Shown piece after piece: positions 1 to 6,614 of a stretch of 12,983 nucleotides of DNA. The stretch spans positions 1 to 12,983 of the forward strand of contig JABHWQ010000220.1 in the NCBI GenBank assembly GCA_018657655.1, in the 5' to 3' direction. Position 1 is the first letter of the stretch. Each line of letters opens with the position of its first letter. Under the pieces are notes generated by a model. It saw only the letters and a program-made list of their open reading frames with translations. It was not told the DNA's origin and ran no database searches. A program made the translations under genes and the position numbers. The stretch comes from Chloroflexota bacterium. Lineage in GTDB: Bacteria; Chloroflexota; Dehalococcoidia; SZUA-161; SpSt-899.

Positions 1-161
1 CCAACTGCTACCGCAATAACGGTTGTCGTCCAGCCAAATTCATCTCTTATTGGACCGATAAAAAATGCGAAGCCATAATAGAATGATCCCGCAACATAGA
101 CCCCAATGATCATTGAGGCTATGACAATCCACCAGCCATAGAATACTTTTGGTTTAGGCAT
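1..161 (-). CDS. MFS transporter, N-terminal part only (cut by window edge)
   Basis: The first 53 codons are visible, starting at the ATG at 159-161 and running off the left edge. The peptide begins MPKPKVFYGWWIVIASMIIG and continues with a glycine- and aromatic-rich segment, then a loop with GPIRDEFGW. The pattern of a short basic N-terminus, a YGWW(I/V) start to TM1, and an F-x-GP-(I/L)-x-x-E-F-GW loop before TM2 is typical of MFS carriers of the monocarboxylate/oxalate-formate antiporter type. The substrate cannot be told from this fragment. No good Shine-Dalgarno precedes the ATG. It lies 66 bases downstream of cinA on the same strand and may be read through from it; I see no strong terminator between them. 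Confidence 0.75.
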   Translation of the reverse strand, partial: MPKPKVFYGWWIVIASMIIGVYVAGSFYYGFAFFIGPIRDEFGWTTTVIAVAV

Positions 162-227
162 AACGATACATCACTAAGAAAAAATGGGGGTGCTGTCGTT
201 CCGCTGTGGAACAAACTCAGCGGACAC

Positions 228-1472
228 CTATTTGGAATCCGTTTGCGAATCGATTAAAAACCGTCTCAATTCAGACAGGGCCACTGTAGCCCCATATCGT
301 TTTATTCGAGGACGGTGTTGAGGGAAGATTGTGTGGGTTGATCGGGTTATTGTTCCATCAGTCACGCCGATGTAAATGGTCCCTACCGGCTTGTCTTCTA
401 TTTCTTCCGGGCCGGCTATTCCCGTGAGTCCAACCCCAACATCAGCACCGAGGCGATCTCTAACCGCACGAGCCATAGCTTCGGCAACCTGGCGACTAAC
501 AGCACCATGTTCATCGATGATATCCCTCTCTACACCAAACGCAATCTTCATTTCATTTGAATAAGAAACAAGTCCGCCTTTGAAGTAAGCTGAGCTTCCC
601 GGGACGTCGGTTAGGACACTCGCCAACAACCCGCCCGTACACGATTCCATCGTAGCCAGAGTTAAGCTTTTTTCACGCAGTAGATCGCCGACCACTTTTT
701 CCATGATTTCGTCATCGGTACCCCAGATATTTTCACCGAATATGGAACGGATTTCCGCTTCGAGAGGCGCGACCATTCCATCGGCGGCTTGTTGAGTCTC
801 AGCTTTAGCGGTCAAACGAAGTTCGATACCAGTCGGTTTGGCGTAAACACCGATGGATGGATTCGATGAAGAAAGGAGATGACTTATCATTTCATCCACA
901 CCGGCCTCTCCCAGTCCCAGAATCTTGAGAGTCCGAGATACAATCACCGCAGAATCGATCGATCGACGCAACTCATCTTTGATTTCCTCCGCCCACATCC
1001 GTTGCATCTCACCGGGAGGGCCAGGCATTGCCAGGAGTGTTTTGCCCCCTTGTTTGACCCACCACCCCGGCGCACTTCCTCTAGGATTTGGAATCGCCTT
1101 AGCCGAGGGAATAAGGTTGGCTTGCTTGAGATTGCATTCCGGCATTTCATAGCCAAATCTGCTGAACAAATCTCTTAGCCACTTTTCCAGATCAGAATCT
1201 ATTTCCATATCCTCGCCAAGCATTTCAGCGATGCTTTCACGGGTAAGGTCGTCTTCTGTAGGCCCAAGCCCACCGGAAACGATAATGAGGTCAGAACGAT
1301 CCCAAGCTCGTTTGAGGATAGATACCAGCCTACCTCGGTTGTCGCCCACCTGGGTAACCCAATAAAGATCAATGCCCAGCGACGGTAACTCGCTGGCAAT
1401 ATAAGCCGCGTTGGTATCTGTAATTTCTCCGAGCAGGATCTCGGTTCCAACAGAGATAATTTCTGCTTTCAT
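228..1472 (-). CDS. cinA: CinA-like protein: nicotinamide-nucleotide amidase with MoaB/MoeA-like N-terminal domain
   Basis: This is a 414-residue two-domain protein, the usual CinA length. The N-terminal COG1058 domain begins KAEIISVGTEILLGEITDTN and carries the molybdopterin-binding-like SGGLGPTEDD loop at about residues 66-75. The C-terminal PncC domain carries ESCTGG (catalytic Ser about residue 277), a VSYSN segment and the GLTGIAGP motif. PncC deamidates nicotinamide mononucleotide in NAD recycling; the N-terminal domain of some homologues is an ADP-ribose pyrophosphatase. Both are family knowledge. I chose ATG 1470-1472 because the family begins with MxAEIISVGTE and the open frame upstream (to 1559) has no CinA homology. 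Shine-Dalgarno is weak. It sits after the thi operon terminator, so it is probably transcribed alone or with the MFS gene. Confidence 0.93.
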   Translation of the reverse strand: MKAEIISVGTEILLGEITDTNAAYIASELPSLGIDLYWVTQVGDNRGRLVSILKRAWDRSDLIIVSGGLGPTEDDLTRESIAEMLGEDMEIDSDLEKWLRDLFSRFGYEMPECNLKQANLIPSAKAIPNPRGSAPGWWVKQGGKTLLAMPGPPGEMQRMWAEEIKDELRRSIDSAVIVSRTLKILGLGEAGVDEMISHLLSSSNPSIGVYAKPTGIELRLTAKAETQQAADGMVAPLEAEIRSIFGENIWGTDDEIMEKVVGDLLREKSLTLATMESCTGGLLASVLTDVPGSSAYFKGGLVSYSNEMKIAFGVERDIIDEHGAVSRQVAEAMARAVRDRLGADVGVGLTGIAGPEEIEDKPVGTIYIGVTDGTITRSTHTIFPQHRPRIKRYGATVALSELRRFLIDSQTDSK

Positions 1473-1509
1473 GGTTTCTATTTTCTTAACAAAGACAGTG
1501 CAACATACG

Positions 1510-1531
1510 CTGCTTTCTTCCCGGAAAGCAG
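1510..1531. repeat. Perfect 8-bp hairpin in the cinA leader
   Basis: CTGCTTTC (1510-1517) is followed by a 6-base loop and its exact complement (1524-1531), between the candidate cinA promoter and the start codon. It has no T-tract, so it is not an obvious terminator. The role is unknown and it may be chance. Confidence 0.3.
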
Positions 1532-1574
1532 TATGGCGCCAAAAATCAGGCAACTGCACTCTCGCCTCTTTTCC

Positions 1575-1583
1575 ACTATAGCA
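1575..1583 (-). promoter_or_regulatory. Candidate extended -10 promoter for cinA
   Basis: On the minus strand TGC-TATAGT lies about 100 bases upstream of the cinA ATG, just beyond the thi operon terminator. The TGn extension and TATAGT fit an extended -10 box. No convincing -35 box sits at 17 bases, so this is a tentative call. Confidence 0.35.
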
Positions 1584-1630
1584 TTTTCGGATTTTTCAAT
1601 CCAGTTCTGTGTAGCGTCATTTTCGCAAAC

Positions 1631-1663
1631 AAAAAGCCCCCTCTTTCATGGAGGGGGCTTTTT
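1631..1663 (-). terminator. Intrinsic terminator after thiC-thi4 (near-symmetric, may act both ways)
   Basis: A 13-bp perfect stem pairs 1631-1643 with 1651-1663 around a 7-base loop. It includes a GCCCCC/GGGGGC core and flanking A and T runs, so transcripts from either strand end in a U run. It lies 28 bases past the thi4 stop codon. Confidence 0.92.
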
Positions 1664-1690
1664 GTCAAGGGCCCGAGGGAGAATTCCTTA

Positions 1691-2467
1691 TTACCGAATG
1701 CTCTCCATCACTAGCTCTGCCGCCTTCTTGCCGGAGAGGAACATACCGCCAAAGATAGCCCCCATTCTGGGCGAGCCGTAAACTGCGTTGGCTGCCATGC
1801 CGGTAACGTACAGACCGGGGAAAATCTCTTTGGTGTTATCGATCAGAGCCTTTTCACCAACTTCAGCCCACATGGATTTCTCCCCGATGACCTCGCCCGT
1901 GCTCGAGTTTAAATTGGGACCGAGCTTCCTGGTTACGATCTGGGCGATCTCGCAGGGATGTCCGGTAGCATCGATGACGGCCTTAGCCCTGATGGTCAAC
2001 GGGTCAACATGGAGATTGGCCACTTCGACGGCACTCCAGTTGAGCACCAGACCGGTGATCCGATCGTTTTCCCGAACCATCACATCCTCAACACTGATAG
2101 CGTTGAAGATTTTGGCGCCTGCCTGAATGGATTTAGAGCAGAGGGTGGAGACGGTCTCCAGGGAATCGGCCACAAAATAGCCCTTTTCATATTCTTTGGT
2201 TTGGATGCCAAGCTCATCAAGTATGAATTTTGCTTCAGCCTGAATAACGATGCGGTTGAACATCATCCCGCCTCCAGGCATGCCGCCGCCTACCCGAAGA
2301 GCCCTTTCAAAGATAGCGGTTTTAACACCCTCTTTAGCCAGGTAATAAGCGGCTATCATTCCGGACGGTCCTGCTCCGGCAATAGCTACATCCACTTCCA
2401 TGTAATCCAAAAAATCGTCCATGAAAGTCTTGGCTATAGCTCGGGATATGGTGATTTCATCTAGCAC
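1691..2467 (-). CDS. thi4: Thi4-family thiazole synthase, sulfide-dependent (archaeal-type) form
   Basis: Thi4 builds the ADP-thiazole precursor of thiamin from NAD, glycine and a sulfur source. The 258-residue protein shows the family start LDEITISRAIAKTF, the dinucleotide-binding DVAIAGAGPSG (about 26-36), the GGGMPGGGMMF loop, and a C-terminal GMAANAVYGSPRMGAIFGGM segment. At the position of the yeast suicide Cys205 it has His in NLHVDP (His153 in this numbering), as in Methanocaldococcus Thi4, which is iron- and sulfide-dependent and catalytic. I chose GTG 2465-2467: AGGAG lies 10 bases upstream and homology begins right there. The longer frame from 2542 would overlap the end of thiC. It lies 40 bases after thiC, in the TPP-riboswitch operon. 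Canonical ThiG/ThiS/ThiH are not in the window. Confidence 0.93.
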   Translation of the reverse strand: MLDEITISRAIAKTFMDDFLDYMEVDVAIAGAGPSGMIAAYYLAKEGVKTAIFERALRVGGGMPGGGMMFNRIVIQAEAKFILDELGIQTKEYEKGYFVADSLETVSTLCSKSIQAGAKIFNAISVEDVMVRENDRITGLVLNWSAVEVANLHVDPLTIRAKAVIDATGHPCEIAQIVTRKLGPNLNSSTGEVIGEKSMWAEVGEKALIDNTKEIFPGLYVTGMAANAVYGSPRMGAIFGGMFLSGKKAAELVMESIR

Positions 2468-2507
2468 TGGTATTTTTCTCCTGTTTATGTAATTTTTCGC
2501 TACGTTA

Positions 2508-3803
2508 TTAACAACCTTTTTTTGCTGTTCCCAAATAATCACTTACCAGTTCCATAGCACAGTAGTTTCCACACATGCTGCAACCGGTTCCGCTTGTAGA
2601 TTGGCGAGCCCTAATCTCAGCCGCCTTTTCCGGGTCCATCGCAAGCTTTAACTGGGCTTCCCAATCAAGGTTTTTCCGCGCTGTAGACATCGCATAATCC
2701 CATTCCCAGGCACCTGGTATCCCCTTAACAATGTCTCCGGCGTGAGCCGCGATACGGGAAGCGATTACTCCCTGCCTGACTTCTTCCGGATTGGGAAGGG
2801 CAAGATGTTCTGAAGGAGTAACGTAACACAGGAAGTCAACCCCGGCTGCTGCAGCGATGGCCCCACCAATAGCCGAAGTTATATGATCATAACCGGCAGC
2901 CACATCAGTGACGAGTGGCCCCAGTACATAGAAAGGTGCGCCTTTGCAGGTGCGTTTCTGGATTTGCACATTAGCTGCAATCTGATCCAACGGCATGTGG
3001 CCCGGACCTTCGACCATTACCTGAACCCCTGCTTCACGCGCCCGATCCACAAGCTCCCCGATAGTTAACAGTTCTTCGAACTGCGCTCTATCTGAGGCAT
3101 CCGCTATACTACCAGGCCGCAATCCATCACCGAGGCTCAGGGTCACATCGTATTTCAAAGCAATTTCCAGCAAACGGTCATATTGCTCATAAAGAGGGCT
3201 TTCACATTCATTGTGCAATATCCAGCCAATAAGGAACGAACCGCCCCTGGAGACAACATCGGTGAGTCTTTTGTCCGACTTTAACCGAGCTATCGTCTTT
3301 TGGTTTACAGCACAATGCACGGTAAGAAAATCTACTCCGTCACGAGCATGATCTTCAATGGCCTCGAACATGTCATCGGCGGTCATTTTAACGATAGACC
3401 CATGTCTCTCGATAGCTGCAATTCCAGCCTGATAAATGGGCACGGTACCGAGAGGAACAGGACATCTTTCCAAAATAGCACGGCGAATAGCCGGGATATC
3501 GCCCCCCGTGCTTAAATCCATGACCGTATCGGCCTTTGCATCAAGTGATGCCTGCACCTTTTCGAGTTCCGTTTCAATATTGCCAATATCAGACGATGTA
3601 CCGATATTGGCATTAACCTTGGTGCAAAGCCCTTTCCCTATACCGCAGGGATCGAGTCCTTTGTGATTGATGTTTGCCGGTATCACGATGGAACCATCAG
3701 CAACACCCTGAAGCACCACTTTCGGTTCGATCCCTTCTTTTTCTGCCACGATCGTCATCTGAGAAGTGAGGGTACCTTTCTTCGCCAGCTCCAATTGAGT
3801 CAT
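2508..3803 (-). CDS. thiC: Phosphomethylpyrimidine synthase (HMP-P synthase), radical SAM
   Basis: ThiC rearranges 5-aminoimidazole ribotide to 4-amino-5-hydroxymethyl-2-methylpyrimidine phosphate, the pyrimidine half of thiamin. Visible signatures are IPANINHKGLDPCGIG, VNANIGTSSD, VMVEGPGHMPLDQI, GPLVTDVAAGYDHITSAIGG and YVTPSEHLALPNPEEV. The C-terminal cluster Cys are C408, C411 and C415, spaced CX2CX3C, whereas the E. coli enzyme has CX2CX4C. At 431 residues this is the short form lacking the N-terminal extension of the E. coli enzyme. Start ATG 3801-3803 has AGGAG 7 bases upstream. Paralogues BzaA/B/F make hydroxybenzimidazole instead, but the upstream TPP riboswitch and adjacent thi4 argue for true ThiC. 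Confidence 0.95.
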   Translation of the reverse strand: MTQLELAKKGTLTSQMTIVAEKEGIEPKVVLQGVADGSIVIPANINHKGLDPCGIGKGLCTKVNANIGTSSDIGNIETELEKVQASLDAKADTVMDLSTGGDIPAIRRAILERCPVPLGTVPIYQAGIAAIERHGSIVKMTADDMFEAIEDHARDGVDFLTVHCAVNQKTIARLKSDKRLTDVVSRGGSFLIGWILHNECESPLYEQYDRLLEIALKYDVTLSLGDGLRPGSIADASDRAQFEELLTIGELVDRAREAGVQVMVEGPGHMPLDQIAANVQIQKRTCKGAPFYVLGPLVTDVAAGYDHITSAIGGAIAAAAGVDFLCYVTPSEHLALPNPEEVRQGVIASRIAAHAGDIVKGIPGAWEWDYAMSTARKNLDWEAQLKLAMDPEKAAEIRARQSTSGTGCSMCGNYCAMELVSDYLGTAKKGC

Positions 3804-3820
3804 TTTTACGCTCCTAATAA

Positions 3821-3858
3821 ACAAAAAACCAAGAACGCAGGTAATCGGTTCTTGGTTT
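3821..3858 (-). terminator. Intrinsic terminator in the thiC leader (riboswitch expression platform)
   Basis: An 11-bp perfect stem pairs 3826-3836 (AAACCAAGAAC) with 3848-3858. On the minus strand it is followed by TTTTTTGT. It lies between the TPP aptamer and the thiC ribosome binding site, so TPP binding probably lets this hairpin form and stops transcription. I could not identify the competing antiterminator helix with confidence. Confidence 0.88.
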
Positions 3859-3862
3859 AATT

Positions 3863-3953
3863 CCGACCGCTTCCCTACGCTCGCGTTATCGAGGTCAGGT
3901 TCAAAGAGTTCACCGTTAATAACGGGGTCTCAGCTTTGAGCACCTCTAGCGGT
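3863..3953 (-). ncRNA. TPP riboswitch aptamer (THI element)
   Basis: Read on the minus strand, the leader holds all hallmark segments in order: the GAGGTGC entry strand, CTGAGA (3928-3933), ACCC, a compact P3 hairpin CCGTT-ATT-AACGG, CTTTGAACCTGA (3895-3906), and GCGTAGGGAA (3871-3880). P1 closes by exact pairing of ACCGCT (3948-3953) with AGCGGT (3866-3871). These CTGAGA and GCGTAGGGAA elements bind the HMP and pyrophosphate moieties in characterised TPP riboswitches. It precedes thiC-thi4 and is followed by an intrinsic terminator, giving end-product repression by thiamin pyrophosphate. Confidence 0.96.
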
Positions 3954-3977
3954 TCCGGTTCATTCAATTGTATTCAA

Positions 3978-4006
3978 ATTATAGCTCAGAGGACCAACGG
4001 TTGCAA
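3978..4006 (-). promoter_or_regulatory. Sigma-70-type promoter of the thiC-thi4 operon
   Basis: On the minus strand TTGCAA (4001-4006) and TATAAT (3978-3983) are separated by exactly 17 bases. The predicted start point, near 3971, is about 18 bases before the TPP aptamer, as expected for a riboswitch leader. Confidence 0.8.
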
Positions 4007-4021
4007 ACAAGGGCTCTTCGC

Positions 4022-4062
4022 AAAAGAAAAGCAGCAGCCCCACAAAGTAAGGACTGCTGCTT
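4022..4062 (-). terminator. Intrinsic terminator downstream of the LolA-like gene remnant
   Basis: AAGCAGCAG (4029-4037) pairs with CTGCTGCTT (4054-4062) as a 9-bp stem with a 16-base loop. On the minus strand it is followed by TTCTTTTG. It lies about 90 bases past the stop of the 90-codon remnant and separates it from the thi promoter. Confidence 0.6.
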
Positions 4063-4153
4063 CAGCGCTAACTATCAACACCAAAATCAAAAACAGGGAT
4101 ATTGGTTCTTTATTGCACCTCTCGATATACCATAGATCAAATTACGATTTAGT

Positions 4154-4426
4154 TTACTGCTGTGGCATGCCAGGAATCTCCCCCATATCCATTATAGGCA
4201 CACCCTGCGGCAGCTCAAACATGCTATCAGCAGCACAGCCAAAATCAACACTCTTGTACTCGACTACCATTATCCCTTGAGGAGCCACTGTCTCCATCTT
4301 CAGAGGTATACCATTATCTTCCCATAACCACATTTTCGTTTTTGCGCCTGCCACATTATATTCAGCGATAATACACTTTTTGCCATCGATCGTATCTGAG
4401 CCAACAACTTCAAGCTGGTAGCTCAT
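4154..4426 (-). pseudogene. C-terminal remnant of a LolA-like/outer-membrane-lipoprotein-sorting-type secreted protein
   Basis: Ninety codons from ATG 4426 to the TAA at 4154-4156. The peptide has the rhythm of the last third of LolA-like secreted proteins: VVGSDTIDGKKC, then an E-Y-x-x-x-x-A-K-T-K-M-W-L-W-E-D-x-GIP-(L/V)-K-M-E strand pair, then VVEYKSVDFG and DSMFELPQGV. Intact relatives, as I know them, are over 200 residues with a signal peptide; none is present here. An in-frame TAG lies five codons before the ATG and no Shine-Dalgarno is visible, so the ORF start is probably accidental. Homology stops at about 4427, where transposase-like sequence on the other strand begins, so a transposon insertion followed by deletion probably removed the front. 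The native terminator remains. Confidence 0.6.
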
Positions 4427-4586
4427 TATAGCCGCAGCCTACAGGTCAAGCTGATCAAGACGGGGGGATCGGATGGTGCGCCATGCGGGGCGGATTATCT
4501 TTCAGTTGGCCGCGGTGGCAATATCCAGAGACCTGTTTGACGCTATCCTGAAGCGCCTGAGTCGGCTACAGCCATCTCCCAGTTAG
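4427..4586 (+). pseudogene. C-terminal remnant of an IS1380-family-like transposase, frameshifted
   Basis: Two reading frames together give the end of an IS1380-type DDE transposase. Frame one (about 4439-4471) reads LQVKLIKTGG. Frame two (about 4470-4586) reads RMVRHAGRIIFQLAAVAIS, then RDLFDAILKRLSRL and a TAG at 4584-4586. From memory, IS1380 transposases end with K-L-I-K-I-G-x-x-V-x-R-H-x-x-x-x-x-F-Q-x-A-E-V-A-V-P-x-x-L-F-x-x-I-L. The shift between frames and the absence of everything upstream make it a dead fragment. It marks the scar next to the truncated LolA-like gene. Identification rests on recalled family pattern, not a search. Confidence 0.6.
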
Positions 4587-4745
4587 GCGCGCATTGCGAG
4601 AAACCCGGTTGGTGGGGGAATAAAGGGAGATGCATGCCTCCTACGAGGTGTAAGGCCATGGATGGAGTCCTGGGAAGGGGGATTTTGAATGATGTGATGA
4701 ACTTCTTGGATGCCATGGGTCGGCTGCAAGGGTCTGAACAAGTTG
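4587..4745. other. Gene-poor stretch after the transposase remnant; possible IS end and orphan 59-codon frame
   Basis: No recognised gene. The GAGAAACCCGG segment near 4598-4608, shortly after the transposase stop, could be the terminal inverted repeat of the lost element, but I cannot see its partner. An open frame on the plus strand, ATG 4634 to TAA 4811-4813 (59 codons, open further upstream), reads MDGVLGRGILNDVMNFLDAMG in its middle. It looks somewhat protein-like but I do not recognise it. It has no strong ribosome binding site and the lipoprotein promoter lies within it. Confidence 0.35.
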
Positions 4746-4774
4746 TTGACAGCCAGGTGCGGCAGGAATATAAT
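4746..4774 (+). promoter_or_regulatory. Perfect-consensus sigma-70 promoter for the repeat lipoprotein
   Basis: TTGACA (4746-4751), a 17-base spacer and TATAAT (4769-4774): an exact consensus match at the optimal spacing. The start point would be about 4781, giving a leader of about 75 bases. Confidence 0.88.
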
Positions 4775-4854
4775 CGTCGGTACGTATCAAACAGGGGCGA
4801 TTGCATGACTTAAACTTGATATGGGAAATATCGGATAAAAGGAGGATTACTATT

Positions 4855-5772
4855 ATGAGAAAACTACTGTCGCTAATGCTGGTAATGGTGCTGGTGCTAG
4901 GGTGTTTGGGCCTTGCGGCCTGTGGTGGAGGTGATGACGACGAGGAACCGACATCTGGAGCATCTTCTGGTGACCAAATTGAGGAAACAGGAGATGACAC
5001 ACCCCCCATGTCTGATGAGGCTTCCTCAACGTCTGGTGATGGCACAAGTGGTGAAGGATGCTCAGGCGTTCCGGAGTATCCCGGTGCCGATGATGTAGAA
5101 GAGACTAGTTGGAATTGGGGTGCCGGCCAATTCGGCGAATACACCGAGTGGTACTACTACACGACTGAAGACGATGCTACTGATGTCATCGAATATTATC
5201 AGGACAAGATGCCTGATAATGGCTGGCAAGAAGTGATGTCCTCGAATTTCCCTGATTATTCATTGACGATATGGATGAAGAATGACGGTGACACTATTGC
5301 CGCTATTGGTGCTGGTGATTACGAGGAAGGAGAAACCGGAATAATTATCATGTGTGGTGAAGGGCTGGACGAAGACTTTGATGATGACATGTCAACCCCT
5401 GCAACCGAGGGTGAGGAACCGACTGGTGGAGAACCGACTTCTGATACTACGCCAGGTGAATTCACCTGGGATGACATGCCTATTTATCCTGGTGCTGAAA
5501 CGGATGAGATGTCTTGGACTTCCGTAGATACGGGGGATTTTAGAATGGAAGATCGCCCGTATACGACGAGCGACAGTATGGATGATGTCACGGACTTCTA
5601 CAGGTCCGAAATGCCCGAGAACGGTTGGATTGAAGGTATGTTTATGCAGGCAGGAGGTATGGTGAACGGCGTATATACCAAGGATAATGAACAGAATGGT
5701 GCGATGATCACAATCGAGAGTTCTGTGGGTGTCACTACCATTTGGCTCACGAGAACTCAAGAGCCAAATTAG
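4855..5772 (+). CDS. Secreted acidic lipoprotein with two tandem copies of an uncharacterised module
   Basis: A 305-residue protein. Start ATG 4855 has AGGAGG 9 bases upstream; the frame upstream to 4801 lacks this. A type II signal peptide is plain: MRK, a hydrophobic run, then lipobox LAAC with Cys23 followed by GGG. Next comes a low-complexity Asp/Glu/Ser/Thr/Gly linker (about 24-70). Two related modules follow, at about 72-170 and 207-300. Each has YPGA, a strand with W, (Y)TT-x-D, a DDV-x-x-(F/Y)Y helix, a M-P-(D/E)-NGW motif, and a closing I-x-I/T-x-x-x-(I/W) strand. A second acidic Thr/Ser linker (about 171-206) joins them. Calculated by eye it is very acidic. Role unknown; it is probably anchored outside the cytoplasmic membrane. 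It is monocistronic, with its own promoter and terminator. Confidence 0.88.
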   Translation: MRKLLSLMLVMVLVLGCLGLAACGGGDDDEEPTSGASSGDQIEETGDDTPPMSDEASSTSGDGTSGEGCSGVPEYPGADDVEETSWNWGAGQFGEYTEWYYYTTEDDATDVIEYYQDKMPDNGWQEVMSSNFPDYSLTIWMKNDGDTIAAIGAGDYEEGETGIIIMCGEGLDEDFDDDMSTPATEGEEPTGGEPTSDTTPGEFTWDDMPIYPGAETDEMSWTSVDTGDFRMEDRPYTTSDSMDDVTDFYRSEMPENGWIEGMFMQAGGMVNGVYTKDNEQNGAMITIESSVGVTTIWLTRTQEPN

Positions 5773-5802
5773 GCCGGATTGGTTGCAAAGAAATCTGAGC
5801 TG

Positions 5803-5841
5803 AAGGGCAGCTCCTGAAAATCAGGAGCTGCCCTTTCTTTT
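5803..5841 (+). terminator. Strong intrinsic terminator of the lipoprotein gene
   Basis: A 15-bp perfect stem pairs 5803-5817 with 5821-5835 around an AAA loop, then TTCTTTT on the plus strand. It starts 31 bases after the lipoprotein stop. Confidence 0.92.
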
Positions 5842-6089
5842 ATTCTCGATCCAGCCAGCCATGCTATGCTTAGCAAAATACCGACTGCAATACAAATAGC
5901 TACCAGGCACGAAATCACAGATATGGACGGCTTCGTCGACTTTGATATGGGCGACATGGGACAAGACCTATTCATTAGAAATTAACCCAAATCAATCTCT
6001 TTACGCGCACACACCCCCAGAAATGCCAAAGACCTAACCATTATCTATGGACAATAAAGACATCCATTGGGTTTGTCCGCCAGCAATTT
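5842..6089. other. Intergenic stretch without a supported gene
   Basis: Nothing clear is seen. A minus-strand open frame (5975 down to 5769) contains one hydrophobic segment (ISVISCLVAICIAVGILLSI) that could be a signal anchor. It has no Shine-Dalgarno, and its C-terminal half would be encoded by the lipoprotein terminator hairpin. It could be the remnant front of a lost membrane protein. No terminator was recognised downstream of the zinc-ribbon gene ending at 6090. Confidence 0.4.
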
Positions 6090-6521
6090 TTAAGTATATC
6101 TTTCGGCCATTTCGCCCGCAATGGGCAACATATACCGCTCTCCTTGATATGCCTTGATCATAAGGAATATCCAAAGAGCAAATGTTCCCACACTTACAAT
6201 CCAGCCTAATATATTGAAAAAGACGGTCGCCAAAGCCAGCACTGCGAGGACAATTTGAATCCCGGTGATCGCACCGAAGACAATTATCGACTGCATAGCA
6301 TGGAAACGAACAAACTGGTCCTCTTTCTCCAGCAAGAAAAAGACTATTCCGGTTATCCAACCAAGACCATAGCTCAACATCCCGGCAATATTCGGCTCCA
6401 AACCTGTAGCTGATTCAGAAGGCAACCCCCCCTTTTGACTAGAGGGCTTCAGGGGTGCCCCACATTTCTTGCAGAAGCTGCCGTCATCGCTATTCTGTTC
6501 ACCGCATTTACTACAAAACAT
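6090..6521 (-). CDS. Zinc-ribbon DUF4870 (Tic20-like) membrane protein
   Basis: A 143-residue protein. An N-terminal zinc ribbon has CxxC at C3/C6 and C17/C20 (MFCSKCG...SFCKKCGAPL). After a flexible Ser/Gly/Pro-rich linker (about 25-40) comes NIAGMLSYGLGWITGIVFFL, then EKEDQFVRFHAMQSII and two further hydrophobic segments. This matches the DUF4870/Tic20-like family, in which a buried F-V-R-F-H-A-x-Q-S follows TM1. Three or four membrane segments are expected, with the ribbon probably cytoplasmic. Function in bacteria is not established. Start ATG 6519-6521 has AGGAG 5 bases upstream; the seven codons before it in the open frame are the leader. It lies 93 bases after a second zinc-ribbon membrane gene and is probably co-transcribed. 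Confidence 0.87.
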   Translation of the reverse strand: MFCSKCGEQNSDDGSFCKKCGAPLKPSSQKGGLPSESATGLEPNIAGMLSYGLGWITGIVFFLLEKEDQFVRFHAMQSIIVFGAITGIQIVLAVLALATVFFNILGWIVSVGTFALWIFLMIKAYQGERYMLPIAGEMAERYT

Positions 6522-6614
6522 ACCTTCTCCTTGCATGCTCAAAAGAGCTCTGGTTTAAGACAACCATAAGCCAAAGCCTTCCAATCTTAAGATGCCGGTT
6601 CTGTTGTTTAATTG

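Noticed and set aside
200..224. 7-bp hairpin after cinA as a terminator
   Set aside because: TCCGCTG/CAGCGGA is not followed directly by a T run on the minus strand; the T-rich stretch is about 20 bases further on.
228..1559. CinA with a 29-residue N-terminal extension (start at 1559)
   Set aside because: The extension has no CinA homology; the family starts at the Met of MKAEIISVGTE (1472), and the extension codes through the cinA leader hairpin.
4543..4806. 87-residue minus-strand ORF
   Set aside because: Cys/Ser/Pro-rich translation opposite the transposase remnant and promoter; looks like a shadow frame.
4641..5144. 167-residue minus-strand ORF rich in Ser and Pro
   Set aside because: It is antisense to the Asp/Glu/Thr-rich start of the lipoprotein gene; composition is an artefact of that low-complexity region.
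5769..5975. 68-residue minus-strand ORF with one hydrophobic segment
   Set aside because: No ribosome site, and its C-terminal half is encoded by the lipoprotein terminator hairpin; kept only as a note on that intergenic stretch.
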